Positions 23,342 through 34,832 of a DNA stretch of 64,000 nucleotides are shown here, in pieces. Under the pieces are notes generated by a model. It was given only the letters and a program-made list of their open reading frames with translations, was not told the origin of the DNA and did no database searches. Each line of letters starts with the position of its first letter. Position 1 is the first letter of the stretch. This DNA comes from Cristatella mucedo. Lineage: Eukaryota; Bryozoa; Phylactolaemata; Cristatellidae. The translations under genes and the position numbers were made by a program. The DNA lies in assembly GCA_009760855.2 (NCBI GenBank), contig WPIO01000229.1, forward strand, positions 22,501 through 86,500, written 5' to 3'.

Positions 23342-26300
23342 TCAAAGCGGCGTCGGCGCGCGACTAGCAACGTAGGCACTAATCTCGGGCACGTCGGCGA
23401 AGCGCTTGACGAGAGCGGCCACGGCGTCGCTGTGAGAGCGCCATTCGCCGAGGAAGCCGTCGGCGATCTGACTCGTCAGGATCTCGAACGCGACGACGTC
23501 GGCAAGAGAAAGCTGCAGCAAGAATGGCCGAGGCAGGGCGTACAGCTCACTGGTCGTGCAGAGCTCACGTGATCTAGTCGTGCAGCTAACGCGATCTGAG
23601 CTCTGCGATCATATTTTCCGGGCAGCTCGGGCCAGCAGTTTTATCTCGTCAATCGATGAAACTCGGAGAGAAAGAAAAAAGAGGAGAGCAGATGGGCAAG
23701 GAGAGGAGGGGGAAATAGGAGGAGAGAGGAAGCAGTAAAGAGAGACGTGACGAGAGCGAAGGAAGAGAGAGAGAGAGAAATAGAAAGAAAAGAGGCCGAT
23801 AAGGAGATAAAGATGGACGCGTGCAGCAAGCTTCTTCTTGGCTTTGTTTCCGTCGAAGAGGACGTGGCAGAAAGACGCTCAGAGACGTAATCGCGCGTTT
23901 GCGTCTCGCGCATGCGTGCCACGCATCAACTCGTGGCATCTGAGTCTGCACTCACCTTGCCCCCGACCAGCCATTCGCCACCCTGGAGCTGTTTTTCAAG
24001 GAACTTGATCAGCTTCGGAACATCTTCGGCGATGAGTTTCTGTCTTCCTTTTTCCTGTCGGCGAAGGTGAAGGTTGGCAATGCGTTTCTTGTGGTGCAGC
24101 CAAGTGTGCGTACAACCAGACTGTGGCACAGACAGACAAAGTGGACAGGGCTGTCTGGCTACGAAGCCTTTCCTGTGCCACGCACAGCACTAGAAGGCGA
24201 CGGCTCGGAGCTACACGGATGACCGCTACAGAGGCTTCGAAACGTTGTCTGCTCTTTTGCTTCTGGCGATCGCCATTGGCGATGTTCGCCAATGGCGATC
24301 TGTCGGAAGTCGAGGCCAATCGGAAGCTGCTCCTTAGACCCACACCGAGGCCGAAAGGTTCGAAAGGCTTTACATTGGCATTACAATGTCATCCGTCAAG
24401 ACAGCGATCTTGAATGACAGCGGCACAATAACAATCTCTAAACAGGCACTTTAAAACTCGCTGCAAGACAAGAGAATCAGTACCCAACGGTTAGTGACAT
24501 GCGCGGTATCAAGCATGCAAAAACAAGCATCTTGCTTCGGCCGACATGCTAAAGCAAACGTGGAGGTAATCATGGCAACTGGTTAGTACGAACTGTGGCT
24601 AGTAACACGTACTGCATCAATCGCAGGTATGCACGAAAAGCACATCCGAACACAAAAGGCAGGTTCACTAGGGTGAAAGATGTAAGGTCATTGCAGATAG
24701 TGACCCATGACCCGGAAGCGAGCTCCGGACTTCGGGTGCGTACGATCCGAAGGCCCGATCGCCAAACGATTCTCGCATTAGTGCGAGGGACGGCGAGACG
24801 CTGACGGTAACCGGATGCAGAGCGCGTGACGAAACAGCACAGAGGAAGTTAAACAGTAGGAGCGGAATCTGTAGAATGGTGAGCACTGTATCCCGTCCTT
24901 GACCTTGCTAGCAGGGTCAATCGAAAGGATGTAATCGTTTAGTTTCGCTAGGGCCACCGCTGCTTGTAGTATCTTGGATAGAAATGGCAGAAAGAAGACT
25001 GGACGGCAGTGACTTACATCCTCTGTATCCAGGGTAGGCTTTTTAATGAGTGACCTAAGAATTGCCGTCTCCATTCTCGGGAAGAATCTCGCCGGAAGCC
25101 CAGGGCATATTTACAGTATTCGTTACGATGGGCAGCTGCAGCAGGTCTATGCGCCCAATAAGGAGAACTGTTGACACATAATCTACAGGACTGGTGGTTT
25201 TCTTTGGCGCGGGTAACAAATTTAGCGACAATTTTATTACAGACCTGACGGAAGTCGGAGCAGCGGCAAGATGATGGGCGGCTATCCTGCTGGGGCGGCA
25301 GAGAGGGATAGTGTCCCTAATCTTCTGCTCTATCTTACCTATGAAAGAAATTAATTTGGAGGAACGCCGTGTACGCGACCCGACGGCCCGGACCACCCCT
25401 GAGAGCTGCTTCAGCATGGCGCAGTGCTGAAGGCTACTTCAACATGGCGCCGCTCCTGAAGGTGCACTCACCTTTTCTTCCGCCTGCTCCGGCTTCATGA
25501 ACCTCAGCCTCAGCGTCTCCGTTACGAGGTCGCTAATGGTGGAAATGACTTGGTCGATCGCCAGACCTTCCTCCTCCGTCGCTCCGTACAGACCTGCGGC
25601 GGCCGCCGCCAACGAGTGTGGCGGGGTTCGCGACGTCGCCATCGCAGCCGCAGCCGCCGCCCCCCCCCCCCCCCCCGCCCTCCCCTCCACGCTGCCGCTG
25701 CTGCTGCTGCTGCGGCGGCGGCGGCGTTTCCGCACCGCCGCGAGCGACACGAAAGGAGGAAGTGCGGAGCGAACGCCGCCAGCTGCAGAGCGAGGGGGCG
25801 AGGCCGAGACACGCCATCTGCACGAGCTGTCCGGCCAGCGGGCGTGCCGCTCACCGAACTTTCGAGCCAAATATCTCATTATAGCCTCCGACTGGCAGTA
25901 GGCGACGTCATCCACGTATAGGACGGGCAGCTGTCCGTACGGCGTAGCTGTAAAAGCGCGTTCGAAGCGACGGGGTGGTGGCTCTGCGAAATGGCGGGCG
26001 GCGCCAGCTCGCTCGCTCGATCCAGGCAGACTCGACCGCGGGCGGTTCATGAGACAGGAAGCTCGCGCGCGCGCTCGCTCTCGCAAAACTAGCGACTCGG
26101 CCGTCGCCAGCGGTGGCTGCGGCGTAAAAACTGCTAGCTCGCTCGCGCTCGCGTGCGAGCGGCGGCGGGCACTCGAACGCCAATGGCCGCCGCCGATGGC
26201 CGCCGAATCGACCGGAAGCGAGCGGCTGCTCGCTGCCGAGCAGCACTCACTCGGTTTCAGCTCGGGCCACTGAGCGCTCTCGACGCGCACGTCCTCGTAG

Positions 26301-26386
26301 GGCGTTCGCGAGAGCGCGAACAGGTAGCGCGCCGGCTCCGCTCGGCCGCGGAGGTTGAAGTAGACGAGCTTGTACGACGCCGACAT
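23342..26386 (-). CDS. GST-D: sigma-class glutathione S-transferase, 206 aa, 5 coding exons
   Basis: Exons: 26251-26386, 25855-25947, 25472-25593, 23956-24054, 23342-23512; sum 621 nt, phases 1,1,0,0, all donors GTGAG. Begins MSASYKLVYFNLRGRAEPAR with catalytic Tyr9. Exon 2 has TPYGQLPVLYVDD and AYCQSEAIMRYLARKF. Exon 3 has LYGATEEEGLAIDQV and two extra codons relative to A, B and C. Exon 4 has VPKLIKFLEKQL and EWLVGGK. Exon 5 starts LSLADVVAFEILT and ends SRAPTPL. Predicted soluble glutathione transferase or prostaglandin D synthase-like enzyme; activity is not assignable from sequence alone. Intron 3 holds a degraded antiparallel LINE RT fragment and a perfect palindrome at 24268-24300. A TATA-like box lies 164 bp upstream of the ATG. 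Confidence 0.88.
23660..23800. repeat. GA-rich low-complexity DNA
   Basis: Purine-rich GAGAGA/GGAGGA stretch in GST-D intron 4. The Ser/Leu/Phe-rich minus-strand frames over it are artefacts. Confidence 0.8.
24268..24300. repeat. perfect 15-bp inverted repeat, 3-nt loop
   Basis: GATCGCCATTGGCGA, loop TGT, then the exact complement. Located in GST-D intron 3. Confidence 0.95.
24685..25360 (-). pseudogene. degraded LINE A-related RT fragment in GST-D intron 3
   Basis: Minus-strand frames give IEQKIRDTIPLC, IVTNTVNMPWASG, LIKKPTLDTEDVSHCRPV and FLPFLSKIL, collinear with the thumb-to-palm approach of the LINE at 650-1060. It then jumps to an ESFGDRAFGSYAP segment near 24760. So the RT centre is deleted. 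It is more diverged than the other copies. Confidence 0.7.
25661..25725. repeat. (C)n / (GCTGCTG)n low complexity
   Basis: A 16-nt C run and a CTG/GCG triplet stretch within GST-D intron 2. Confidence 0.8.
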
Positions 26387-26549
26387 GTCGCTGCGCTACT
26401 AGCGGCGGCGGCGGCTGCGGCGGCGGCGATGCGACGAAGAAGGCGGAGGAGCGAAAGACGTCGGTCAGCAGCGTCAGCGGCCGAGAGAGAAAGAGGAGAC
26501 CGACAGAAGAGAGCTCGCTGTCGGGCATCCCCTTCCGGCGCAGGCGCCG

Positions 26550-26555
26550 TTTATA
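26550..26555 (-). promoter_or_regulatory. TATA box of GST-D
   Basis: The minus strand reads GTGTATAAACGGCG. Transcription would start near 26522, giving a leader of about 135 nt with no intron required. Confidence 0.45.
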
Positions 26556-26969
26556 CACGCTGCGGTGAGGCGGAGCGGTCACGCTTCGCCTCGCCGCGCG
26601 CGCGCTCATCCTGACAGATCGGCGGCTAAGCGTCGCCGAGTCCGATCGAAATCGGCGCACTCGTCGGCACTGTCGCGCAGCCGCCAGGGGTCACGGCAGT
26701 CGCAGACTGCTCACGCCGCATCCCCCAACGTCCCCCTCCTTCCCGGAGAAAGACGAAGCTCGTTTCTAGGTCGGCGGCGACTGCGGCGACCGCGGCGGCA
26801 AGCACCGGCCGGCGACGCTCGGCTTGGCGGCGAAAACGAGGGCCGCGAGCCCGTCGCTTCCGTTCCTGTGTGCGAACCGGTGCGACGACTGACGATGGCT
26901 TTTATGCAGCGCCAAAAGTGACCCAAATCTCTATCGAGGTGACTTGCAGCTAAATATAAAATAGATGAA
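26556..26969. other. upstream flank of GST-D
   Basis: GC-rich, with no gene recognised. Confidence 0.4.
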
Positions 26970-27100
26970 GAAGATTAATTTATACCGCACTCTAAGAGAG
27001 ATGTATCTCCATCCGGGCGCTTTACGTATGCCGTAGGGCTCGAGCCCACAAAGTTGGTCTTCAAAGACTCAGTCGTGAAGACCTCACCCCTGGGCCAAAC
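26970..27100 (-). mobile_element. SINE1 copy (degraded)
   Basis: Minus strand: GGGCTCGAGCCC region (about 27033-27048), CGTAAAGCGCCCGGATGGAG and TCTCTTAGAGTGCGGTATAA. The tRNA-like head is decayed. Confidence 0.65.
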
Positions 27101-27560
27101 TAGACACTTGCGCTGAAAAATGCATGGGCATGTGCCGGCCGCTGCCATGTTCCGCAGCACTATTCAGCACAGCACGAGGTCATAGGTCGAGGTCAGTGCG
27201 TAGGGTCGTCGTCGTGGAGTCTGAGAGCTCCTCGCTCCGAGCGTGCACGGCTGAGCATGAAAAGTGCATGAAAGGGCTCGCTGTGAGGAGACGACGACGC
27301 GACGACCCGCGTCAGGCTGAACGCGTCTCGACGCAAATGAAATTTCAAGCTCGTCGTGTGCCGCCCCCTAGAGGCCTCACTGGCGCCATCGGCTTACTGC
27401 CACCGGAAAGGAACGTCGCACCGCAAACGTTGCATAACAACACTGCATAAGCGGGATGAGGGGCTTCGACTCGGCTAACAGCCGCCGCGGTGTGGATGAG
27501 AAATGGAGCGAGGCAGTGACACTCAATAGTGCTGCGTCACGTGAAAACACATCATTGCAG
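27101..27560. other. no gene recognised
   Basis: Mixed unique DNA. Nothing recognised. Confidence 0.4.
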
Positions 27561-27569
27561 GGCAGGGGA

Positions 27570-27594
27570 AGACAAAGAGAGAGACAGAAAGAGG

Positions 27595-27628
<34 letters not shown>

Positions 27629-27682
27629 AAGGGAGAGGGAGAGAGAGGAATAAAAGAGAAAGAGAGAAAATAGAAAGAGAGA
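27570..27682. repeat. (GA)n-rich tract
   Basis: GAGAGA with AAAGA and GGGA interruptions. Confidence 0.9.
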
Positions 27683-27869
27683 CAGCGGGTAGGTGTTTCG
27701 TTCCTAAAGGCAATGATCCGCTTGTGGTCACTCACTCCGCTGCTCTGCTCTCTCTTCTCTCTTTACTCCGCTGCCCACAAGAACGAGGCTGTTGAATCAG
27801 CTGGCTGAATCAGCCTGCTGCTCACCCGCCTGCACGTTTGCCAGCTACCTGTCCAGTTACAAGCAGACA

Positions 27870-28699
<830 letters not shown>

Positions 28700-28700
<1 letters not shown>

Positions 28701-28979
28701 GAAGCTAATGGTAGGCTCTCCAACTGCCGACTATGGCACATCTTTTTCAGCGGTCCTGAACTGCTACTTCTATGCTACTCGCTACCTCAACTGCTCTCCT
28801 AACTCTGCTATGCTTCCCACTTTCTCTTTGTTGCGTGAGACGAAGTCTGTTGGCTACCGAATGCGTACCGAAAGCCGCTTAGGCTGTGAGTGCGCTATAC
28901 AAAACTCTCCTGCATAACACCCACGTGGTCTTTATGACTTTGTGGAGTTACTGACGGAGATACATTACATTACATTACC
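28700..28979 (+). mobile_element. LINE family B, 3' part
   Basis: From CCAACTGCCGACTATGGCAC to the ACATT tail at about 28965-28979. Close to the copies at 46.9 and 59.6 kb. Confidence 0.88.
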
Positions 28980-29084
28980 ACGAATGCGACGGGCGAGAGC
29001 GGCAGCTAATGGCGGGCGAGTGACCGGCAGGTGGCGCTGACTGAGTGGGCTGTGATCTGCAGGCTGCGGGCAGCGTAGGAGGGC

Positions 29085-29205
29085 GGGGGTCCGCAGCGCC
29101 GGAGCAGAGGGGTAGGAGGCGGCGAAGCAGGGGGTAGGAGGCGGCGGAGCAGGGGGGTAGGAGGCGGCGGAGCGGGGGGGGGGGTAGGAGGCGGCGAAGC
29201 GGGCT
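29085..29205. repeat. 22-24 bp G-rich tandem repeat, ~4-5 copies
   Basis: Units of GTAGGAGGCGGCGRAGC plus G runs of varying length. Confidence 0.8.
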
Positions 29206-29682
29206 GGATCAAATTGCCCGGTCGACGGTTAGACGGACTTTGGTTAGAGACGCATGGCGAACGTCTCCTCCGGCGAGAATTTCGCCTACAATTAGCAGGT
29301 GCCTGGGGGGTGTCTTTGCGATTCGTCCTCCGTACGCGAACGCCAGCTAGCACTGCTCCTGCTGGTACTTTAGACTAAGGATGTACTAGGTACGCACTTA
29401 GGTTGCATAGAGTAAACTAGAGGTTTAAGAGTGATTAGGCTGATTAAGCTTGACTGACTCCGTTACATTCGTTCCCGCTTACTTAAGGGAGAGGTTTATC
29501 GGCCTCCGATAACCTATCTCTGATCATACCCCCTCAGGGAGTATTGATTATGTGCTCTAATAAAGACATTCCATCCGCAGCGTACAATGCTGCATTCTCT
29601 CTCCCGGTGTTGACTGCATATAAGCGATGGGGGGAGTATCACTATTTATAGGGAGGTGGGGTGCACACGGAGCTACTAGGAA
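29206..29682. other. no gene recognised
   Basis: Contains TATA/AATAAA-like motifs (CTAATAAAGACATTCC near 29556) that could belong to an old LTR, but no partner LTR or terminal repeat is seen. Confidence 0.35.
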
Positions 29683-30203
29683 GGTTTTGTCGCTCACTTT
29701 TAGGTCACTTCATTCTTTGACTCTAGCCTATCTCTCAGATATACTCCCCCACCAGGCCAAGCATTGTACCATCCGCTTTTCGGAATCCAACAGTTTACCA
29801 ATACCGCCTACAAACCTCAAATCCTTTGGAGACCGTGCATTTAGTTCGTATGCTCCCAAAGCCTGGAACTCCCTCCCGACTTGCGTCAGAACATCCCCTG
29901 ACTTGACCACATTTAAAAAGAACCTAAAAACACACCTATTTATTACAGCAGTTAGTGGGTCCCTGTGATTCGTCCTTCATGTACTTGTGCGTGCTGACAC
30001 TGTGCATGCTGCCACTAACCACATTTCCATGCTGACCCTGTGCTTGCCACCGCCAACCCTGTTATTCATGTTGTTTATCAAGCATGATATTACTCACGAT
30101 TCAATCGCGTTTCCCTTTGCAGCAAATGTGAAGCGCCTAGAGAGAGATTGAGCTCTCTGAGGGTGCTTTATCGAGTGCATCATTATTATTATTATTATTT
30201 ACT
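29683..30203 (+). mobile_element. LINE family A, 3' part
   Basis: C-terminal coding end (SFGDRAFSSYAPKAWNSLPT at about 29820-29882) plus full 3' UTR and ATT tail. Confidence 0.92.
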
Positions 30204-30735
30204 CGCTGAGCAGTGGACAGGATTGCCTCCTCCCATGAAGATGGAAGGCCTAGGCGGCCTGACTACACTCCTACTACAAAATCAGTAGTAAACTGGAGGT
30301 ATTGTCCCCCGAAAGTCGACTGCACAGGAGGGAAGATAAGATAAGAGAGCGCCCTCTAGTTTAGCTGCTGGCTCATTAGTAGCCACTAATGGAGTTAGTG
30401 TGAGGGATTAGACTAGGGCCATCTCGATACTACTCCGTAGAGAAAGAACTAGAAAGGGAATCCTCGTTTCCGGACTGCAGCCTCGAGACGGAAGGAAGGC
30501 GATCGTGGTTCGTTACCTCCCCTCCCCCCAGTTTGTTGGTCCTCTTCCCCTCTGAGAGCTAATACAAACCCAATCAAGATCGGCCGATCGTTGAAGAGGT
30601 TGAGCTGGCACCTGTTGAGGTACGCGTCCTTGACCCCTCAGGCTGAGGAGCGCTAGGGATATTTCTTATTAACGAGTTTTCGCTCTTATCCCCACAGGGT
30701 GGATGGAGGGGCTTTAGCCTTCTCCTGACCTTACT
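30204..30735. other. no gene recognised between two LINE A copies
   Basis: Flanked by ATT repeats of one copy and AAT repeats of the oppositely oriented copy. No terminal repeats or coding frame are recognised. Confidence 0.4.
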
Positions 30736-31205
30736 ATAATAATAATAATAATAATATTGCACTTGATAAAGCGCCCTCAGAGAACTTAATCTCTTTCTAG
30801 GCGCTTTACATTTGCTGCAAAGTGATACGCAATAGAATAGTAAGTAAAATCATGCTTGAAAAACAAACAAAATGAATAACATGGTTAGGGGTTACATGCA
30901 CTGGGTCAGCATGCAAATGTGGTTAGTGGCAGCATGAACAGTGTCAGCACGCATAAGCACATCGAGGACGAATCACAAGGACCCACTAAATGCTGTCCTA
31001 AATAGGTATGTTTTTAAGTTTCTTTTAAATGTGGTCAGGTCAGGGGATGTTCTGATGCAGGTCGGGAGGGAGTTCCAGGCTGTGGGAGCATACGAGCTAA
31101 ATGCATGGTCTCCAAAGGATTTAAGGTTTGTACGAGGTATTTCTAGACTGTTCGATTCCGAAAAGCGAGTGGTACGATGCTTTGCCTGATGGGGTAGTAT
31201 ATCTG
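30736..31205 (-). mobile_element. LINE family A, 3' part
   Basis: Tail (AAT runs at 30736-30754), full 3' UTR, then the C-terminal coding end up to about 31205. Tail-to-tail with the copy at 29683. Confidence 0.92.
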
Positions 31206-31354
31206 AATATCAATAGATTTGAAATACCCTAGCATTTTCAGTGCCATTCTCTATAGTTAAGCTATGATAGTGTACTATAAGGAGCATCAGGATAACGGAA
31301 ATACCTCTTAGAAAGAGTATTACCCTTACAGTGTTTCCTTGCCCATGTTGAGCT
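31206..31354. other. short unassigned spacer
   Basis: Nothing recognised. Confidence 0.4.
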
Positions 31355-31656
31355 GCAGGTCCCAGACTGTGGAACTCGCTTCCACAATTCTTACGCAACG
31401 ACAACTACTCTCCTACTGCCGACTATGGCTCATTCTTTTCAGCGGTCATGAGCTGCTACTACCCTGCTGCTCACATGACTCTGCTATGCCTCCCACTTTC
31501 TCTTTCCTGCGTGAGATGAAGTATGTTGGCTACCGAATGCGTAACGAAAGCCGCTTACGCTGCGTGTGCATTATGCAAAACTCTCCTGCGAAACACCCGC
31601 ATAGTCTTTGTGGCATTTTGAAGTTACAGACGGAGATGCATTAAATTTACGTTCTA
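31355..31656 (+). mobile_element. LINE family B, 3' part
   Basis: Begins at CAGGTCCCAGACTGTGGAAC and ends GACGGAGATGCATTAAATTT, with a decayed tail. Confidence 0.85.
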
Positions 31657-31744
31657 CAGCAAATCTTCCGTAACTTTCTGCCGAACACCCCCCCCCGGCG
31701 ACTTCCTGCAAAACACTCCTCGCGACCGGCTGCAGAGATGCCCT

Positions 31745-31863
31745 TCTAGACTGGCAGCGGCGGCGGCTGCGGCGGCGGCAGCGGCGGCGGCAGCGGCGGC
31801 GGCAGCGGCGGCGGCGGCGGCAGCGGCGGCGGCAGCGGCGGCGGCAGCGGCGGCGCGCGGCGG

Positions 31864-31895
<32 letters not shown>

Positions 31896-32091
31896 GGCAG
31901 CGGCGGCGGCAGCGGCGGCGGCAGCGGCGGCGGCAGCGGCGGCGGCAGCGGCGGCGGCAGCGGCGGCGGCAGCGGCGGCGGCAGCGGCAGCGGCGGCGGC
32001 AGCGGCGGCAGCGGCGGCGGCAGCGGCGGCGGCAGCGGCGGCGGCAGCGGCGGCGGCAGCGGCGGCGGCAGCGGCGGCGGCAGCGGCGGCG

Positions 32092-32123
<32 letters not shown>

Positions 32124-32208
32124 GGCAGCGGCGGCGGCAGCGGCGGCGGCAGCGGCAGCGGCGGCGGCAGCAGCGGCGGCAGCAGCGGCGGCAGCAGCGG
32201 CGGCAGCA
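31745..32208. repeat. GC-rich minisatellite, 12-bp unit GGCGGCGGCAGC, ~460 bp
   Basis: About 37 units with small insertions and losses of GGC or AGC. The Pro/Leu, Arg/Cys and Ala frames on the minus strand are translations of the repeat. The start of one frame extends into non-repeat DNA without any domain. Confidence 0.95.
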
Positions 32209-32571
32209 AGGCCGGCCCTGCCTACTGCCTCGGTGGCCTGCGCTCCGCGCCACGTGTCACAACAGCGAGTCTTTGTTTAAGTATCCAAGTGGCTCTCGCA
32301 ACTGCTCACGGTCAACGCCTGCGCCGCCGCGCAGGGGTGAAGGTCTCAAACTCGTTCAGCTCTATGCGCAGGTGCGCGCCGCTCGCTCCGTCTCGCGGCG
32401 GCGCTCACCTTCGCCTTCGAGTTCGTATTCGTTCGTCGCACCAAGAGAACTTCGCTCGGCAATTTTTGCACTTGCTAGAAAGGAAGCATTCTTCGAAGCT
32501 TTAAGCGTTTGCTACGTCAATCCGAGGCGAGGCTTCTGAGTTCGCCGAGTCGGGACGAAGTGAGAGCTGGT
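32209..32571. other. no gene recognised
   Basis: GC-rich unique DNA. Confidence 0.4.
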
Positions 32572-32697
32572 TTGATCCAGCGGAGCTGGTTTGATCCCCG
32601 ACCAAGGTCTGGCTGAGGTCGTGGGCTCGAGCTTCGAGGCATATGTGAAGCGCCTGAATAGAGATTAAGTTCTCTTAGGGCGCTATACAAATGAATA
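32572..32697 (+). mobile_element. SINE1 copy, 5' truncated
   Basis: CCGACCAAGGTCTGGCTGAG, the B-box-like GGGCTCGAGC, then GTGAAGCGCCTGAATAGAGA and TTCTCTTAGGGCGCTATACA, ending in AT repeats. Confidence 0.85.
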
Positions 32698-32777
32698 TAT
32701 ATATATAGAGAGAGCATCCGGGAGAGTTCGGGAGGAAGTGAGAGAGCATCCGGGAGAGTTAAATAATAATAAATAAT

Positions 32778-32908
32778 AATTCATTTGTATAGCGCCCCAA
32801 GAGAACTAAATCTCTATCCAGGCGCTTCACATATGCCTCAGGGCTCGAGCCCACGACCTCAGCCAGACCTAGGTCGGGGCGAGCACCTTAACCGCTGGAC
32901 CAACCCAG
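32778..32908 (-). mobile_element. SINE1 copy, near complete
   Basis: Minus strand: A-box-like TGGTCCAGCGGTTAAGGTGC at the 32880s-32905, B-box GGGCTCGAGCCC at about 32842-32853, LINE A-like 3' end, AAT tail. Head-to-head neighbourhood with the copy at 32572. Confidence 0.88.
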
Positions 32909-32920
32909 AGTTCGGGAGGA

Positions 32921-32922
<2 letters not shown>

Positions 32923-33002
<80 letters not shown>
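32923..33002. repeat. (GA)n microsatellite
   Basis: About 80 bp of uninterrupted GA. Confidence 0.97.
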
Positions 33003-33003
<1 letters not shown>

Positions 33004-33065
33004 AAAGAACTTTCAAGGCCACCAATAGCTGCGGCGCACCCCTCCAACAGCAGGAATAGGTTCCT

Positions 33066-33215
33066 CTTATAGCAGGAGCGCGCCACTTCCATAGCAGGAG
33101 CATTGCACTCCCATAGCAGGAGCATTGCACTCCCATAGCAGGAGCGCACCACTCCCATAGCAGGAGCATACCACTCCCATAGCAGGAGCACACCACTCCC
33201 ATAGCAGGAGCGCAC
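33066..33215. repeat. 22-bp minisatellite, ~6 copies
   Basis: Units GCAGGAGCRYRCCACTCCCATA repeat every 22 bp. The Cys/Tyr/Gly frames over it are artefacts. Confidence 0.93.
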
Positions 33216-34741
33216 CGGAAGCTGAAATAGCAGCGGGGAATGCCTTTAACTGCACAGCACAAACGAGTGCCGCGGGCCACCTTGTGAGCTGCTTTACGAA
33301 GAGCGGGCTAGTTCGAGCTGCTCGAAGATGTCCGCTAGGTGGCGCTGGATATGCGTTCGCTGTCTGATGTGCGTGCACATTAGGTGGCTGATAATACTGG
33401 TCAAATTTGTCTTTTACAAAATTCGTGTTTCTGAAATAAAATTAGTCAGTTCTTATTAACTTGTATGTGCTCAACACGAATATGACAGTCAAATTGCCAA
33501 ATTGGCTACTACTTTTTTTTAACATCCAATAAATGAATGTGTACATCACGAAATGCAAGCCAACAGTAATAGGCTTACGGTTAATACCGGTAAAAATGAA
33601 GTCGTAGACTACGTCTTTGATTTCTTCGCCTGTCTGTTGTACAGCCGTTCAGGAGTATCGCTGTGGGGAGTGTCAAGCAGTAGTCAGCCAGCATTGCAGC
33701 GGGCCATTCTCCCTGGTATCTATGTTCCGTTGTTGCGATATCTTTATGAGAACTGTTGCCATGTTCCTCACTAACCATGCCACAGCTGTCCGGAAGAAAT
33801 CCAAATGGGAATAAAGGAAGTGGATCTTTAGAGACATATTTCAGCCAAGTTTCTGATACTGCATCGGCGTTTCTTTTACCAGTTCCTTGAAGTTATCTTA
33901 GAAGAACAGGTCGGCTCACCCTTGTCCTCATCAGATGAATCAAGAGACTATTCTGCTGGAGGTTCTTGATAGGAAGTCACTCACCTTGTGGAACTGGTCT
34001 CAATGCAGACGTAATGTAAACCACCACTGTCGACTTCTCTCTCCACCGGCTGGAGGCTGCAAACGGCATTGGTGGTCTTTTGCCATTCAACCACTGTGAA
34101 GGCTGCGTTTAACATGCAGCACAGCATATATGCGGAGCCCAAGGCTGGTCTTGGTCACCAAACTGGTATCCGAAGTAAAGATTATATTCCTTCTTCACTT
34201 GAGAAGTGGTGCTTTTCTTCTGGTTTGCAAATGTCACTTCCGCACAAATATAGCAAAACATCGTCCACGGTTATAACGCACTTTCGAGGCATTACTGTTC
34301 TGCAGTGTACCTTAATGGATTAAATAATAGCAGTTTCATGTAGCAGTAGCTTTCACTGTCTTGTGACAAAGTATTAGGTAGTCAGGAGTATTTTAAATGC
34401 TCAACCTTTCCGACTGGGCTTCGTGGCCACCAGCCTACTGCAGCAGCCGCCGCCTGGCTGTATTATTGCATTGCATCCGATGTAATGCAATCCAATCTAT
34501 ATACGATTTGTGCACGACGGCATTGTGCAATACGATACACTATTACATCAGTCTAGGCTTATTTAGGATGTTGTTGCAGTCCTACCAGATAAATTTACTC
34601 AATGAAACATAGAAAATGAACTATGTGAAATACCTTCAAAACGAGAGCCAATAAGAAAGGTTTGTGGTTATATTCGTATTCGGAACAACTACATATAGAT
34701 TAGGACCATTTAAAGTCAGTAGCGATTTCAATATTGACCGG
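33216..34741. other. 1.5 kb without recognisable gene or repeat
   Basis: Lower GC than its surroundings. Several short frames (33553-33774, 34069-34323, 34397-34612) have no motif I recognise and no consistent splice sites between them. It could be old transposon or intergenic DNA. Confidence 0.4.
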
Positions 34742-34832
34742 TGTAATAATAATAATAATATGCACTCGATATAGCACCCTTAGAGAACCCAATCTCTTTC
34801 TAGGCGCTTTGCATTTGCTGCACAGGAAGCAC
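34742..34832 (-). mobile_element. LINE family A tail fragment
   Basis: AAT run, then the inverse of the 3' hairpin region, ending at CATTTGCTGCACAGG. Confidence 0.8.

Noticed and set aside
29340-29640. Possible second LTR
   Set aside because: No terminal TG...CA pair, primer-binding sequence or matching copy found.
31571-32253. Frames of 199-212 codons rich in Pro/Leu, Arg/Cys or Ala
   Set aside because: They follow the 12-bp satellite; no non-repeat domain is present.
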